Source of the DNA: Cellulomonas sp. URHE0023
GTDB lineage: Bacteria > Actinomycetota > Actinomycetes > Actinomycetales > Cellulomonadaceae
Length of the DNA stretch: 64,000 nucleotides
Reading direction: 5' to 3'
Assembly (NCBI RefSeq): GCF_000688475.1
Contig: NZ_JIAN01000005.1
Location: 1,550,001-1,614,000 of the forward strand
Below the pieces are notes generated by a model. That model did not search any database. It saw only the letters and a program-made list of their open reading frames with translations, and was not told the origin of the DNA. Shown in pieces: positions 9,101 through 19,081 of the stretch. Each line of letters begins with the position of its first letter. Positions within the stretch are counted from its first letter, which is position 1. Position numbers and translations under genes: made by a program.

Positions 9101-9469
9101 ACCACGACGACCCCGGTGTTCTACACCGACTTCCCCAAGGAGAACTCGCCGCTCACCCGGCAGCACCGCGTGGACCCCCGCCTGGCGGAGAAGTGGGACC
9201 TCGTGATCTTCGCGTCCGAGCAGGGCACGGCCTACTCGGAGCTCGTGGACCCGACGGACCAGCGCCGTCGGCTCGTCGAGCAGTCGCTGCTGGCCGCCGC
9301 GGGCGATGCCGAGGCCATGCAGGTGGACGAGGACTTCCTCACCGCTCTCGAGTACGGGATGCCCCCGACCGGTGGCATGGGCTTGGGCATCGACCGGCTG
9401 GTGATGAACCTCACGGGCCTGAGCATCCGGGACACCATCCTGTTTCCGCTGGTTCGTCCGACCTCCTGA
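6116..9469 (+). CDS. lysX: Bifunctional lysylphosphatidylglycerol synthase / lysyl-tRNA synthetase
   Basis: LysX makes lysyl-tRNA and transfers lysine to phosphatidylglycerol, lowering membrane negative charge and protecting against cationic peptides. About 1117 residues, close to the usual length of mycobacterial LysX. The first 230 residues hold several membrane helices. The MprF-type transferase domain follows ([27 protein letters not shown], then the Arg/Trp-rich [28 protein letters not shown]). The C-terminal 500 residues are a class II synthetase with OB fold, motif 2 ([15 protein letters not shown]) and motif 3 ([10 protein letters not shown]). I chose tandem GTG codons at 6116/6119 because AGGGA precedes them; an ATG at 6005 is also in frame. 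A separate housekeeping LysRS is expected elsewhere in the genome. It is transcribed divergently from the secretion operon. Confidence 0.92.
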   Translation: [1117 protein letters not shown]

Positions 9470-10183
9470 CCTGGCGGTTCACCCGGACGGCACACGCAGT
9501 CGGGGAGGACCCGCACGAAGCGGACGCCCCGGTGCCGCTCGCCGCCGCGGGATGCGGCAGAGTTGGCCCCGTGGCTCCCATCCGTGTCTTCCTCCTCGAC
9601 GACCACGAGGTCGTCCGCCAGGGCCTGCTTCGCCTGATCGACGCCGATCCGGACATGACGGTGGTGGGTGAGGCATCCACTGTCGCCGAGGCCCTCGTGC
9701 GCGCACCGCTGGCCAAGGCCGACGTCGCGCTCCTGGACGTCCGGCTGCCCGACGGCAGCGGCGTCGAGGTGTGCCGCGAGCTCACCTCGTCGCAGGACGG
9801 GCTGCGCTGCCTGATGCTCACGTCCTACGAGGACGACGAGGCGCTGCTCGCCGCGATCACCGCGGGAGCCGCCGGGTACGTGCTCAAGGAGATCCGGGGG
9901 CCGCAGCTGCTCGACTCCATCCGGGCGGTCGCCGCCGGCCGCTCGCTCATCGACCCGGCCACCAAGGCGCGGGTGCTGGAGCGGGTCCGCGAGTCGCAGG
10001 GCCACGACGCGCGTCTCGACCTGCTCACGCCCCAGGAGAGCGCGGTGCTGGACCTCATCGGTGAGGGCCTGACCAACCGTGAGATCGCCAGCCGGATGTT
10101 CCTCGCCGAGAAGACCGTCAAGAACTACATCTCGAGTCTGCTGGCGAAGCTAGGGGTTCGGGGCCGCACGCAGGCGGCACTCT

Positions 10184-12342
<2,159 letters not shown>

Positions 12343-12351
12343 CGGAGCCGC

Positions 12352-13227
12352 TCAGCCGTTGTCGTGCACCACGAGCACCGGGCACGAGGCGGAGCGGATC
12401 ACCTCCGTGCTCACCGAGCCCAGCAGCATCCCGCGGAAGCTCCCGAGCCCGCGCGTCCCCACCACCAGCAGCGCCGAGCGACGCCCGAGCCGGACGAGCG
12501 CGGCGGCCGGGTTGTCGTCGAGGAGCTCGAGCCTCACGTCGAGTCCCGGGTTCTCGCCGGCCAACGAGCTCTGCACCCGGCGCGCTGCCTGGTGGGTGCG
12601 GTCGTCGACGTCCTGCGTCACGCCCGGGCGCAGGCTGCCCTCGCCGTACGGGTCGGCGAGGGTCGGGCGGGCGTGCGCCACGATCAGCGCTCGGCCACGC
12701 ATCCAGGCCTCGCGCGCAGCCACGCGCGCCGCCTCGAGCGAGGCAGGGGACCCGTCGACCCCGACGACGATCGGGGCCTCGGGAGGCATCGGACCGTCCG
12801 GGTCGTGCCGCACGACTGCCACCGGGCAGTGGGCGTGCGCGGCCAGCTGCGCCCCCAGCACCCCGGTGCGGCCGCGCACGCTCGGCCCGCCCGCCCCCAC
12901 GACGACCAGCTGGGCGGCGGTGCTCAGCTCACGCAGCTCGGGCACCACTGAGCCACGGCGCACGTCGATCGAGATGTCGAGCATCGGGTGGCGTGCTGCC
13001 TCACGGTGCTCCAGCCGCGTCAGGCTCTCCTTGGCCTCCACCTCGGCATCGACGGCGTCGATGACTGGGTAGGTGCCCCAGAACGTCGAGGTCCACGGGC
13101 TGGCGACGACCTGGGTCAGGACGACTGCGGCACGCCGCCGCACCGCCTCCGCGATCCCCCACGCGAGCGTGCTGGCGCTGGGTGCCCTCCCGTCGAGGGC
13201 GATGACTACAGGTCCGTCCGTACGCAT
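12352..13227 (-). CDS. Tandem universal stress protein (UspA family)
   Basis: 291 residues made of two UspA domains, about 1-145 and 146-291. Each ends with the ATP-binding signature G-x2-G-x9-G-S/T: GAGGPSVRGRTGVLGAQLAAHAHCPVAVV and GTRGLGSFRGMLLGSVSTEVIRSASCPVLVV. Both second strands begin with VIALDGR / IVVGVDGSPAS. Double USPs are a hallmark of the hypoxia/dormancy regulons controlled by DosR or OsdR. A GAGGAGG ribosome site precedes the ATG. The gene ends nine bases from the convergent histidine kinase. A DosR-box-like sequence at 13321 lies about 95 bases upstream of its start. Confidence 0.92.
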   Translation of the reverse strand: MRTDGPVVIALDGRAPSASTLAWGIAEAVRRRAAVVLTQVVASPWTSTFWGTYPVIDAVDAEVEAKESLTRLEHREAARHPMLDISIDVRRGSVVPELRELSTAAQLVVVGAGGPSVRGRTGVLGAQLAAHAHCPVAVVRHDPDGPMPPEAPIVVGVDGSPASLEAARVAAREAWMRGRALIVAHARPTLADPYGEGSLRPGVTQDVDDRTHQAARRVQSSLAGENPGLDVRLELLDDNPAAALVRLGRRSALLVVGTRGLGSFRGMLLGSVSTEVIRSASCPVLVVHDNG

Positions 13228-13320
13228 GGGGAGCCTCCTCGATCCCGTGGTGCACGGCGGTCGTCGTCGACCCCGTGCCCACTCGGATCAACCCTGGTCC
13301 GCCGCCATCCGGTTCGTCCC

Positions 13321-13335
13321 GGGACCTCGGACCCT
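13321..13335. promoter_or_regulatory. DosR/OsdR-box-like site upstream of the universal stress gene
   Basis: GGGACCTCGGACCCT fits GGGAC-N4-G(T/A)CCC, matching nine of the ten half-site positions of the mycobacterial DosR box as I know it. It lies in the 238-base divergent region between the USP and DoxX-like genes. Confidence 0.45.
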
Positions 13336-13364
13336 GATGGGGGTCGTGATAGCGCTCACACGGA

Positions 13365-13378
13365 GGACGTTCGGCCCT
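13365..13378. promoter_or_regulatory. DosR/OsdR-box-like site upstream of the DoxX-like gene
   Basis: GGACGTTCGGCCCT, about 90 bases before the DoxX-like ATG. It shares CGTTCGGCCCT with the reverse strand of the site at 10764. Confidence 0.45.
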
Positions 13379-13465
13379 ACGCGGACGTCACCCGCCGCCA
13401 GAGAGTTGAGGCACGGAACCACCACCCCGGGTCCTGGTCGGACCCACTCAATGAGGAGTAGACCC

Positions 13466-14050
13466 ATGGCCGCCATCCACCCCGAGGTTTCGACATCGAC
13501 ACACCCAGCGGTGCTCGTCGAGGACGACAAGGTCACGTCGCTGGCCGGCCGCCGTGTGCTGGCGGCCACCCGGCTCGCGACCGGGTTCATCTTCCTGTGG
13601 GCGTTCCTGGACAAGACCTTCGGACTGCACTACAGCACCGGTGCCGCCGTCGCCGAGGGCGACCCCAGCCTCTCGTGGATCGACGGCGGGACGCCGAGCC
13701 AGGGCTTCCTCACCTACGCGGCGCAGGGTCCGTTCAAGGGGTTCTTCAACTCGATCGCGGGTCCGGCGTCGGACTGGCTGTTCATGCTGGGCATGCTGGG
13801 GATCGGCGTCGCGGTGATGCTCGGCATCGGCATGCGGGTCGCGGCCGTGTCGGGTGCGCTCATGATGGCGATGATGTGGCTGGCCGAGTGGCCTCTGATC
13901 GAGGGTTCGACGAACCCGCTGATCGACTACCACGTGATCTACGCGCTGACCCTGATCGCCGGCGCCATCCTCCTGACTGGTGACACCTGGGGCCTCGGCC
14001 GCTGGTGGGCCAAGCTCCCGATCGTTCGCCGCTGGGGCTGGCTGCGCTGA
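13466..14050 (+). CDS. DoxX/DoxD-like four-helix membrane protein
   Basis: 194 residues with four membrane helices (about 33-55, 105-130, 135-152, 165-185). The first holds TRLATGFIFLWAFLDKTFGLHY, typical of the DoxX/DoxD family related to the small subunit of thiosulfate:quinone oxidoreductase. Members are linked to redox metabolism and stress, but the activity of this one is not known. The ATG has GAGGAG about nine bases upstream. It is divergent from the universal stress gene and shares an intergenic region containing two DosR-box-like elements. A strong hairpin follows the stop codon. Confidence 0.8.
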   Translation: MAAIHPEVSTSTHPAVLVEDDKVTSLAGRRVLAATRLATGFIFLWAFLDKTFGLHYSTGAAVAEGDPSLSWIDGGTPSQGFLTYAAQGPFKGFFNSIAGPASDWLFMLGMLGIGVAVMLGIGMRVAAVSGALMMAMMWLAEWPLIEGSTNPLIDYHVIYALTLIAGAILLTGDTWGLGRWWAKLPIVRRWGWLR

Positions 14051-14061
14051 TCGGACGAGCA

Positions 14062-14100
14062 GGAAGGGCGCGACACCATCCCCGGGTGTCGCGCCCTTCC
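14062..14100. terminator. Bidirectional rho-independent terminator
   Basis: Perfect 16-bp inverted repeat (arms 14062-14077 and 14085-14100, seven-base loop) between the convergent DoxX-like and small membrane protein genes. TT-rich tracts are short, as is usual in high-GC bacteria. Confidence 0.85.
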
Positions 14101-14109
14101 GTTGTGCAC

Positions 14110-14502
14110 TCAGGCCTGCGCGCGGTTCTTCTCGACGCGGTCCTTCACGAGCAGCACGGGCAGCAGCAACGTGGCAAGCATCGTGACGATCCAGACCAGG
14201 ATCGTGCCGAAGAACCACGCCTGTGCGTCGTCGATCGTGATCGACCCGTTGATCGCCGTGGCGACCAGGAGCGCGACGAACGTGGAGATGAGCCCGACCG
14301 CGCCGGTGAGAGCGCTCGCGTTCTTGGCGGTGGTCTTGAGGAAGAAGGGCGACAGGATGCTCTGTAGGACGGCGAACACGAGCACCGCGACCAGGAACCC
14401 TTCCGCCTTGACGTGGAAGCCGTCGACGATCAGCGACGTGAGCCAGAGCCCGAGTGCGGACGAGCCGATGAAGATCGCCGTACGAATCAGGAACCTGATC
14501 AT
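14110..14502 (-). CDS. Small four-helix membrane protein, phage-holin-like family
   Basis: 130 residues, nearly all in four membrane helices (about 5-27, 32-53, 65-87, 97-118) with a lysine/arginine-rich tail. It looks like the small actinobacterial membrane proteins that databases label 'phage holin family', but no other phage genes are nearby, so a lysis role is doubtful. The ATG at 14502 is chosen for the GGAGGGG upstream rather than the in-frame start at 14529. It shares a terminator with the DoxX-like gene and is divergent from glgP. Confidence 0.65.
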   Translation of the reverse strand: MIRFLIRTAIFIGSSALGLWLTSLIVDGFHVKAEGFLVAVLVFAVLQSILSPFFLKTTAKNASALTGAVGLISTFVALLVATAINGSITIDDAQAWFFGTILVWIVTMLATLLLPVLLVKDRVEKNRAQA

Positions 14503-14650
14503 GGGTGGACCCCTCCGACGGTGAGGCACGCGGCGCTGCCTCTGCGATCACCCTAGGGACTGCCGGCCGCTCGCGGAATCCCGCCGAGGCTGTGACCAGT
14601 TCGATCACCACCAGTTCACCAAGGCCGGTGCCTCCGCCGCGGTCTGCGGC

Positions 14651-14656
14651 TAGCGT
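14651..14656 (+). promoter_or_regulatory. -10 box TAGCGT for leaderless glgP
   Basis: TAGCGT, seven bases, then the GTG at 14664; no ribosome binding site. Confidence 0.6.
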
Positions 14657-14663
14657 GGCTTGC

Positions 14664-17135
14664 GTGACGGACACAACGATCCCCATCGCCACCCGTGAGC
14701 ACACCGTCGAAGGCTTCGTCCGCGAGTTCCTGCGAGAGCTGAACTTTGGGCAGGGCACCGACCTGACCAAGGCGTCGGTCAACGACAAGTACCTCGCCAT
14801 GGCTCGAACGGTTCGGCACTACCTGATGGTGCGATGGCTCGCCACGCTGCGACGCCAGTACCAGCTGCAGGCCAAGTCGGTCGCGTACCTGTCGGCCGAG
14901 TTCCTGCTCGGACGCCAGCTCGACAACGCGCTGCTGGCCGCCGACCTCGAGGGCATCGTCGAGGAGGGCTTGGCGTCGCTGGGCATCGACCTCGCCGAGC
15001 TGCGCGACGCAGAGGTGGAACCCGGTCTGGGCAACGGCGGTCTGGGTCGCCTCGCCGCGTGCTTCATCGACTCCCTGGCGACGATGAACGTGCCGTGCAT
15101 CGGGTACGGGATCCGGTACGAGTACGGCATCTTCCGCCAGACCTTCGTCGACGGGTGGCAGGTCGAGAAGCCCGACGACTGGCTGGCCCTCGGCTCGCCG
15201 TGGGAGTTCCCGCACCCCGAGTCGGCCGTCACCGTGGACTTCGGCGGCCACACCGAGCACTACGACGACGCGGGCGTCACACGCTCGCGCTGGGTGCCCG
15301 GCTGGAGCGTCCTGGGCATCCCGTACAACTACATGGTCCCGGGCTTCGAGAACGGCCGCGTCAACACCCTGCGCCTGTGGTCCGCGCAGGCGACGCGCGC
15401 GTTCGACCTGGAGATCTTCAACGCGGGCGACTACGCCCAGGCGGTGCGCGCGCAGACGTTCGCCGAGAACATCACGAAGGTCCTCTACCCCGAGGACTCG
15501 ACGCCGCAGGGCAAGGAGCTGCGACTGCAGCAGCAGTACTTCTTCGTCGCGTGCTCGATCCGCAACTTCCTGGACGAGGTGCTGCCGCCCGACTTCGACC
15601 TGCGCAAGCTGCCGGAGCGCATCGTCTTCCAGCTCAACGACACGCACCCGGTGATCGCGATCCCCGAGCTCATGCGCGTCCTCGTCGACGAGAAGAAGTG
15701 GGACTGGGCCGACGCCTGGGCCGTCACGCAGAAGTGCTTCGCCTACACCTGCCACACGCTGCTGCCGGAGGCCCTGGAGGTCTGGTCCACCGACCTGCTG
15801 GGCAAGCTCCTGCCGCGGCACCTCGAGATCATCTACAAGATCAACGAGGACTTCATGGACGAGCTGCGTGCCGCGTACCCCGACGACGAGCTCCGGGTGC
15901 GCCGCATGTCGATCATCGCCGAGTACCCCGAGCGGGCCGTGCGCATGGCGTTCCTCGCGACGGTGGCCGGCTCGAAGGTCAACGGCGTCGCGGCCCTGCA
16001 CTCGCAGCTGCTGCGCGACAAGGTGCTGCGCGACTTCTCGGACCACTACCCCGACAAGTTCACGAACGTCACCAACGGCGTCACGCCTCGTCGGTTCGTC
16101 CGGCTGGCCAACCCAGGGCTGTCGTCGCTCATCACGTCCGCGATCGGCGACGGCTGGGTCACCGACCTGGAGCGTCTGCGCGAGCTGGAGCCGCTGGCGG
16201 ACGACGCCGACTTCCGTGAGGCGTTCCGGCAGGTCAAGCGCGCCAACAAGCTGCGACTGGTCGACGTGCTCGCCGAGCGCGACGGCATCACGCTCGACCC
16301 CGACACGATGCTCGACGTCATGGTCAAGCGCCTGCACGAGTACAAGCGCCAGACCCTCAAGCTCCTGCACGTCGTGACGCTGTACGACCAGGTGCGGTCC
16401 GGACAGCTCGCGATCGGGGACGTGACGCCTCGCACGTTCGCGTTCGGTGCCAAGGCGGCCCCCGGCTACAAGATGGCCAAGCAGACGATCGCCCTGATCA
16501 ACGCGGTGGGCCGGACCATCAACTCCGACCCGCTGCTCGAGGGCCGGCTCACCATCGCGTTCCCCGCCAACTACAACGTCACGCTCGCGGAGAAGCTCAT
16601 CCCCGCGGCCGACCTGTCCGAGCAGATCTCCTTGGCGGGCAAGGAGGCGTCCGGCACCGGGAACATGAAGTTCGCGCTCAACGGTGCGCTCACCATCGGC
16701 ACCGACGACGGCGCGAACGTCGAGATCCGCGAGCTCGTCGGCGACGACAACTTCTTCCTGTTCGGGCTGCTGGAGCCCGAGGTGGCGGAGATCGTCGACC
16801 GCGGCTACCACCCGACGTCGTACTACGAGTCGAACCCCTCGCTGCGGCGGGCCCTGGACCTCATCGCGTCAGGGCACTTCTCGGGTGGCGACCGTGGCGT
16901 GTTCGAGCCGATCGTGTCGAACCTCCTCTCGGAGGACCGGTTCCTCGTGCTCGCCGACTACCAGGCCTACCTCGACGCGCAGGCCCGCGTCGACGCGGCC
17001 TACGCCGACACCGACCGCTGGACCCGGTCCGCGGTGCTCAACGTCGCCCGGTCGGGGTACTTCTCGTCCGACCGCAGCATGCGCGACTACATCGACCGCA
17101 TCTGGCACACGGAGCCTGTGGCGCCCGAGAGCTGA
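14664..17135 (+). CDS. glgP: Glycogen/alpha-glucan phosphorylase
   Basis: 823 residues, full length for GT35. It cleaves glycogen and maltodextrins with phosphate to glucose 1-phosphate in the cytoplasm. Visible signatures are the N-terminal GNGGLGRLAACFIDSLAT, the glucan-contact VFQLNDTHPVIAIPELMR, VKRLHEYKRQTLKLLHVV, and the pyridoxal-phosphate lysine Lys669 in EASGTGNMKFALNG followed by LTIGTDDGANVEI. The GTG at 14664 starts MTDTTIPI and has TAGCGT seven bases upstream, so a leaderless transcript is likely. A frame extension back to 14505 lacks family similarity. A 16-bp hairpin follows the stop. Confidence 0.96.
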   Translation: MTDTTIPIATREHTVEGFVREFLRELNFGQGTDLTKASVNDKYLAMARTVRHYLMVRWLATLRRQYQLQAKSVAYLSAEFLLGRQLDNALLAADLEGIVEEGLASLGIDLAELRDAEVEPGLGNGGLGRLAACFIDSLATMNVPCIGYGIRYEYGIFRQTFVDGWQVEKPDDWLALGSPWEFPHPESAVTVDFGGHTEHYDDAGVTRSRWVPGWSVLGIPYNYMVPGFENGRVNTLRLWSAQATRAFDLEIFNAGDYAQAVRAQTFAENITKVLYPEDSTPQGKELRLQQQYFFVACSIRNFLDEVLPPDFDLRKLPERIVFQLNDTHPVIAIPELMRVLVDEKKWDWADAWAVTQKCFAYTCHTLLPEALEVWSTDLLGKLLPRHLEIIYKINEDFMDELRAAYPDDELRVRRMSIIAEYPERAVRMAFLATVAGSKVNGVAALHSQLLRDKVLRDFSDHYPDKFTNVTNGVTPRRFVRLANPGLSSLITSAIGDGWVTDLERLRELEPLADDADFREAFRQVKRANKLRLVDVLAERDGITLDPDTMLDVMVKRLHEYKRQTLKLLHVVTLYDQVRSGQLAIGDVTPRTFAFGAKAAPGYKMAKQTIALINAVGRTINSDPLLEGRLTIAFPANYNVTLAEKLIPAADLSEQISLAGKEASGTGNMKFALNGALTIGTDDGANVEIRELVGDDNFFLFGLLEPEVAEIVDRGYHPTSYYESNPSLRRALDLIASGHFSGGDRGVFEPIVSNLLSEDRFLVLADYQAYLDAQARVDAAYADTDRWTRSAVLNVARSGYFSSDRSMRDYIDRIWHTEPVAPES

Positions 17136-17144
17136 GGTTTCGCG

Positions 17145-17180
17145 GGGTAGGCCCGGACCGTCACCGGTCCGGGCCTACCC
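17145..17180. terminator. Strong hairpin after glgP, 3' arm abutting the next gene
   Basis: Perfect 16-bp stem (17145-17160 with 17165-17180) with a four-base loop. Its right arm ends eight bases before the GTG of the DUF5997 gene and contains the TACCC of that gene's -10 box. Confidence 0.85.
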
Positions 17181-17181
17181 T
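17176..17181 (+). promoter_or_regulatory. -10 box TACCCT inside the terminator arm, for leaderless DUF5997
   Basis: TACCCT, seven bases, then the GTG at 17189. Five of its six bases are part of the glgP terminator stem. Confidence 0.55.
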
Positions 17182-17188
17182 TGCTCTT

Positions 17189-17611
17189 GTGACACCGCCC
17201 AAGAAGTCCCAGGAGATGAAGGCGTCGACCGCCGCCGCCAAGCTCGACGTGTACCTGCCGGCCACGCCGGAGGAGTTCCAGCAGCGGGCGATCACGCGTG
17301 ACGAGCTCACCGAGCTGCAGCGCACGCCGCCGCAGTGGCTGGTGGACCTTCGCCGCGACGGACCGCACCCCCGCAGCGTCATCGCCGGTCGCCTGCGCAT
17401 CTCGATCTCCGGGCTGGCTCGCGGCGGCATCACCGACCCGCTGACGACCGCCGAGATCGACGCCCTGCAGGCCGACCCCCCGTCGTGGCTGGTCCGCGAG
17501 CGCGAGATCGCCGCCGAGGTCCGCCGCGAGGAGCGTCGCCAGGAGTCCCGCGAGGCGGACCGCCGCGCCGCCGCCGCGGCAGCCGCTGCCGCCGAGAAGC
17601 CCAAGTCCTGA
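17189..17611 (+). CDS. DUF5997 family protein
   Basis: 140 residues. The core (LDVYLPATPEEFQQRAITRDELTELQRTPPQWLVDLRRDGPHPRSVIAGRLRISISGLARGGI) is typical of DUF5997, a small actinobacterial family without known function. The end is a helical Arg/Glu-rich and Ala-rich tail. It faces the LysR-type effector-domain gene at 17628, an arrangement I recall as frequent in actinobacteria, which suggests a functional pair. The GTG has no ribosome site but a -10 box seven bases upstream, overlapping the glgP terminator. RNA or DNA binding through the basic parts is possible but unsupported. Confidence 0.85.
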   Translation: MTPPKKSQEMKASTAAAKLDVYLPATPEEFQQRAITRDELTELQRTPPQWLVDLRRDGPHPRSVIAGRLRISISGLARGGITDPLTTAEIDALQADPPSWLVREREIAAEVRREERRQESREADRRAAAAAAAAAEKPKS

Positions 17612-17627
17612 CAGCGCCGCTGGGTCG

Positions 17628-18338
17628 TCAGCGGGGGCGGCGAGGCTTCGGCTTGCCCTTGGTCGCCGGGCGGGGTTTCGACGATGACGCCCGGGGCGCG
17701 TGCGGCTTCTTCGTCTTCACCGGCGCCTCCGCGGGTGGTGCGCCCCGGCCGCGGCTCGATGACGCGGTGCGGCCACGGACGATGCCGATGAACTCCTCGG
17801 TCAGGTCGTCGTAGCGGTCGGTGACCCAGGCGAGCCCGATCGCGGAGCCCGGAGCGTCGCGCACCGTGCGCACAGTGAGCCCGCGGCGCTGGTGCAGGCG
17901 GCCGATCGACTGGGGGACCACGAGGACTCCGACGCCTGCCGCCACGAGGTCGACGGCGTCGGACGTCGTGTCCACGGTGCCGCCCGTGAACGGCGCGCCC
18001 GGGGGAGAGCCCCAGGCGAGCGTGTCGTCGAGCGGGACGATCAGGATCTCGTCGACCAGGTCGGCGGCATCGATCTCGACGTCGGCGGCCGTGACCAGGT
18101 GGTCCTTCGGCACGACGACGACCGTGGCCTCGGTGTACAGCGGGATCACGGAGAGCTCGTCACCGACGACCGGCAGGCGCACGAGCGCGACGTCGGCGGT
18201 CCCGGCCCGCAGGTGCGCCACCGCGTCGGCCGGGCTCGAGTGGACGAGCTCCACGGGGACGTCGGCCAGACGCTCCTGCCAGACCCGCAGCCACCGGTCG
18301 GGGTTCACGCCGGGCACCAGGGCGATGCGGAAGCTCAT
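17628..18338 (-). CDS. LysR-type effector-binding domain protein without DNA-binding domain
   Basis: 236 residues. Residues 1-185 form a periplasmic-binding-protein-like fold as in the effector half of LysR regulators (IALVPGVNPDRWLRVWQERL, VALVRLPV, VVVVPKDHLV, VAAGVGVLVVPQSIGRLH). The usual N-terminal winged helix is missing. Instead the C-terminus is a long Lys/Arg/Pro tail (KTKKPHAPRASSSKPRPATKGKPKPRRPR, given here as its composition) that could contact nucleic acid. The start overlaps the trmB stop by four bases, so the two are co-transcribed. The ligand is unknown. It is convergent with DUF5997, sixteen bases apart. Confidence 0.82.
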   Translation of the reverse strand: MSFRIALVPGVNPDRWLRVWQERLADVPVELVHSSPADAVAHLRAGTADVALVRLPVVGDELSVIPLYTEATVVVVPKDHLVTAADVEIDAADLVDEILIVPLDDTLAWGSPPGAPFTGGTVDTTSDAVDLVAAGVGVLVVPQSIGRLHQRRGLTVRTVRDAPGSAIGLAWVTDRYDDLTEEFIGIVRGRTASSSRGRGAPPAEAPVKTKKPHAPRASSSKPRPATKGKPKPRRPR

Positions 18339-19057
18339 CGCACCCGCCGGAAGACCAGGTCGCGGACCTCGTGGCCGAGGTCGAGCCCACGCTGCTCGAA
18401 CTTGGTGACCGGTCTGTGCGGGGGCCTGTCCAGGAAGCCCGTCGACGTGTTCTCCAAGAACGGGTCCGCCGAGAGGGCCTCCAGCATGGCGTCGGCGTAG
18501 TCGACCCAGTCGGTCGCGCAGTGCAGCACCCCGCCCACCACGAGGCGCGACCTCAGCAGCGCCACGTGGGACGGCTGCACGAGCCGGCGCTTGTGGTGGC
18601 GGGCCTTGGGCCAGGGGTCGGGGAAGAAGACGTGCACGGCGTCCAGCGACTCGGTCGGCAGGGCCCTGCGCACCAGGTCCAGGGCGTCACCGTGGCCGAC
18701 GCGCACGTTGGTCAGGCCGCCCCGTGCGACGAGTCCCAGCAACGACGCGACGCCCGGCAGGTGCGCCTCGACAGCCAGGTAGTCCCGGTCCGGGTCGGCG
18801 GCGGCCATCACCGCGGTGGTCTCGCCCATGCCGGAGCCGATCTCCAGGACCAGCGGGGCGGACCTGCCGAACATCGACGTCGTGTCGAGCGGACCGTCGC
18901 CGGTGTCGTCGTGCACCGAGAAGCCGAGGAAGGGGAAGTGGACGCGCAGGTCCTCCTCCCGGTCGGGACCGAGCGAGGAGCGGCGCGGGTGGTAGGTGCG
19001 CAGCGGATCGTGCGGACGCGCGGCGACGAGGCGGAACGCATCGGACGGGAGGCTCAC
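18335..19057 (-). CDS. trmB: tRNA (guanine-N7)-methyltransferase
   Basis: 240 residues. TrmB methylates G46 in the variable loop of tRNAs with S-adenosylmethionine. The SAM-binding motif is LEIGSGMGETTAVMAA. The family signature VFFPDPWPKARHHKRRLVQPSHVALL is intact, including the Asp-Pro-Trp-Pro-Lys motif, and the end carries TKFEQRGLDLGHEV. The GTG at 19057 has TACGCT seven bases upstream and no ribosome site, so the transcript is probably leaderless. It overlaps the LysR-like gene by four bases. Confidence 0.95.
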   Translation of the reverse strand: MSLPSDAFRLVAARPHDPLRTYHPRRSSLGPDREEDLRVHFPFLGFSVHDDTGDGPLDTTSMFGRSAPLVLEIGSGMGETTAVMAAADPDRDYLAVEAHLPGVASLLGLVARGGLTNVRVGHGDALDLVRRALPTESLDAVHVFFPDPWPKARHHKRRLVQPSHVALLRSRLVVGGVLHCATDWVDYADAMLEALSADPFLENTSTGFLDRPPHRPVTKFEQRGLDLGHEVRDLVFRRVR

Positions 19058-19064
19058 GTCCGCC

Positions 19065-19070
19065 AGCGTA
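19065..19070 (-). promoter_or_regulatory. -10 box TACGCT for leaderless trmB
   Basis: On the minus strand TACGCT is followed by seven bases and the GTG at 19057. Confidence 0.6.
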
Positions 19071-19081
19071 GGCGCCCGGGG

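Noticed and set aside
6068-9166. Very long open frame on the minus strand opposite lysX
   Set aside because: Its translation is Arg/Gly/Val-rich low-complexity sequence typical of antisense frames in GC-rich genes, and the plus strand encodes an unmistakable LysX.
14110-14502. Prophage remnant suggested by a holin-like protein
   Set aside because: No endolysin, integrase or structural phage gene is near; the protein belongs to a membrane family that is common on chromosomes.
14616-16811. 731-codon minus-strand open frame opposite glgP
   Set aside because: Antisense shadow of glycogen phosphorylase; no family features.
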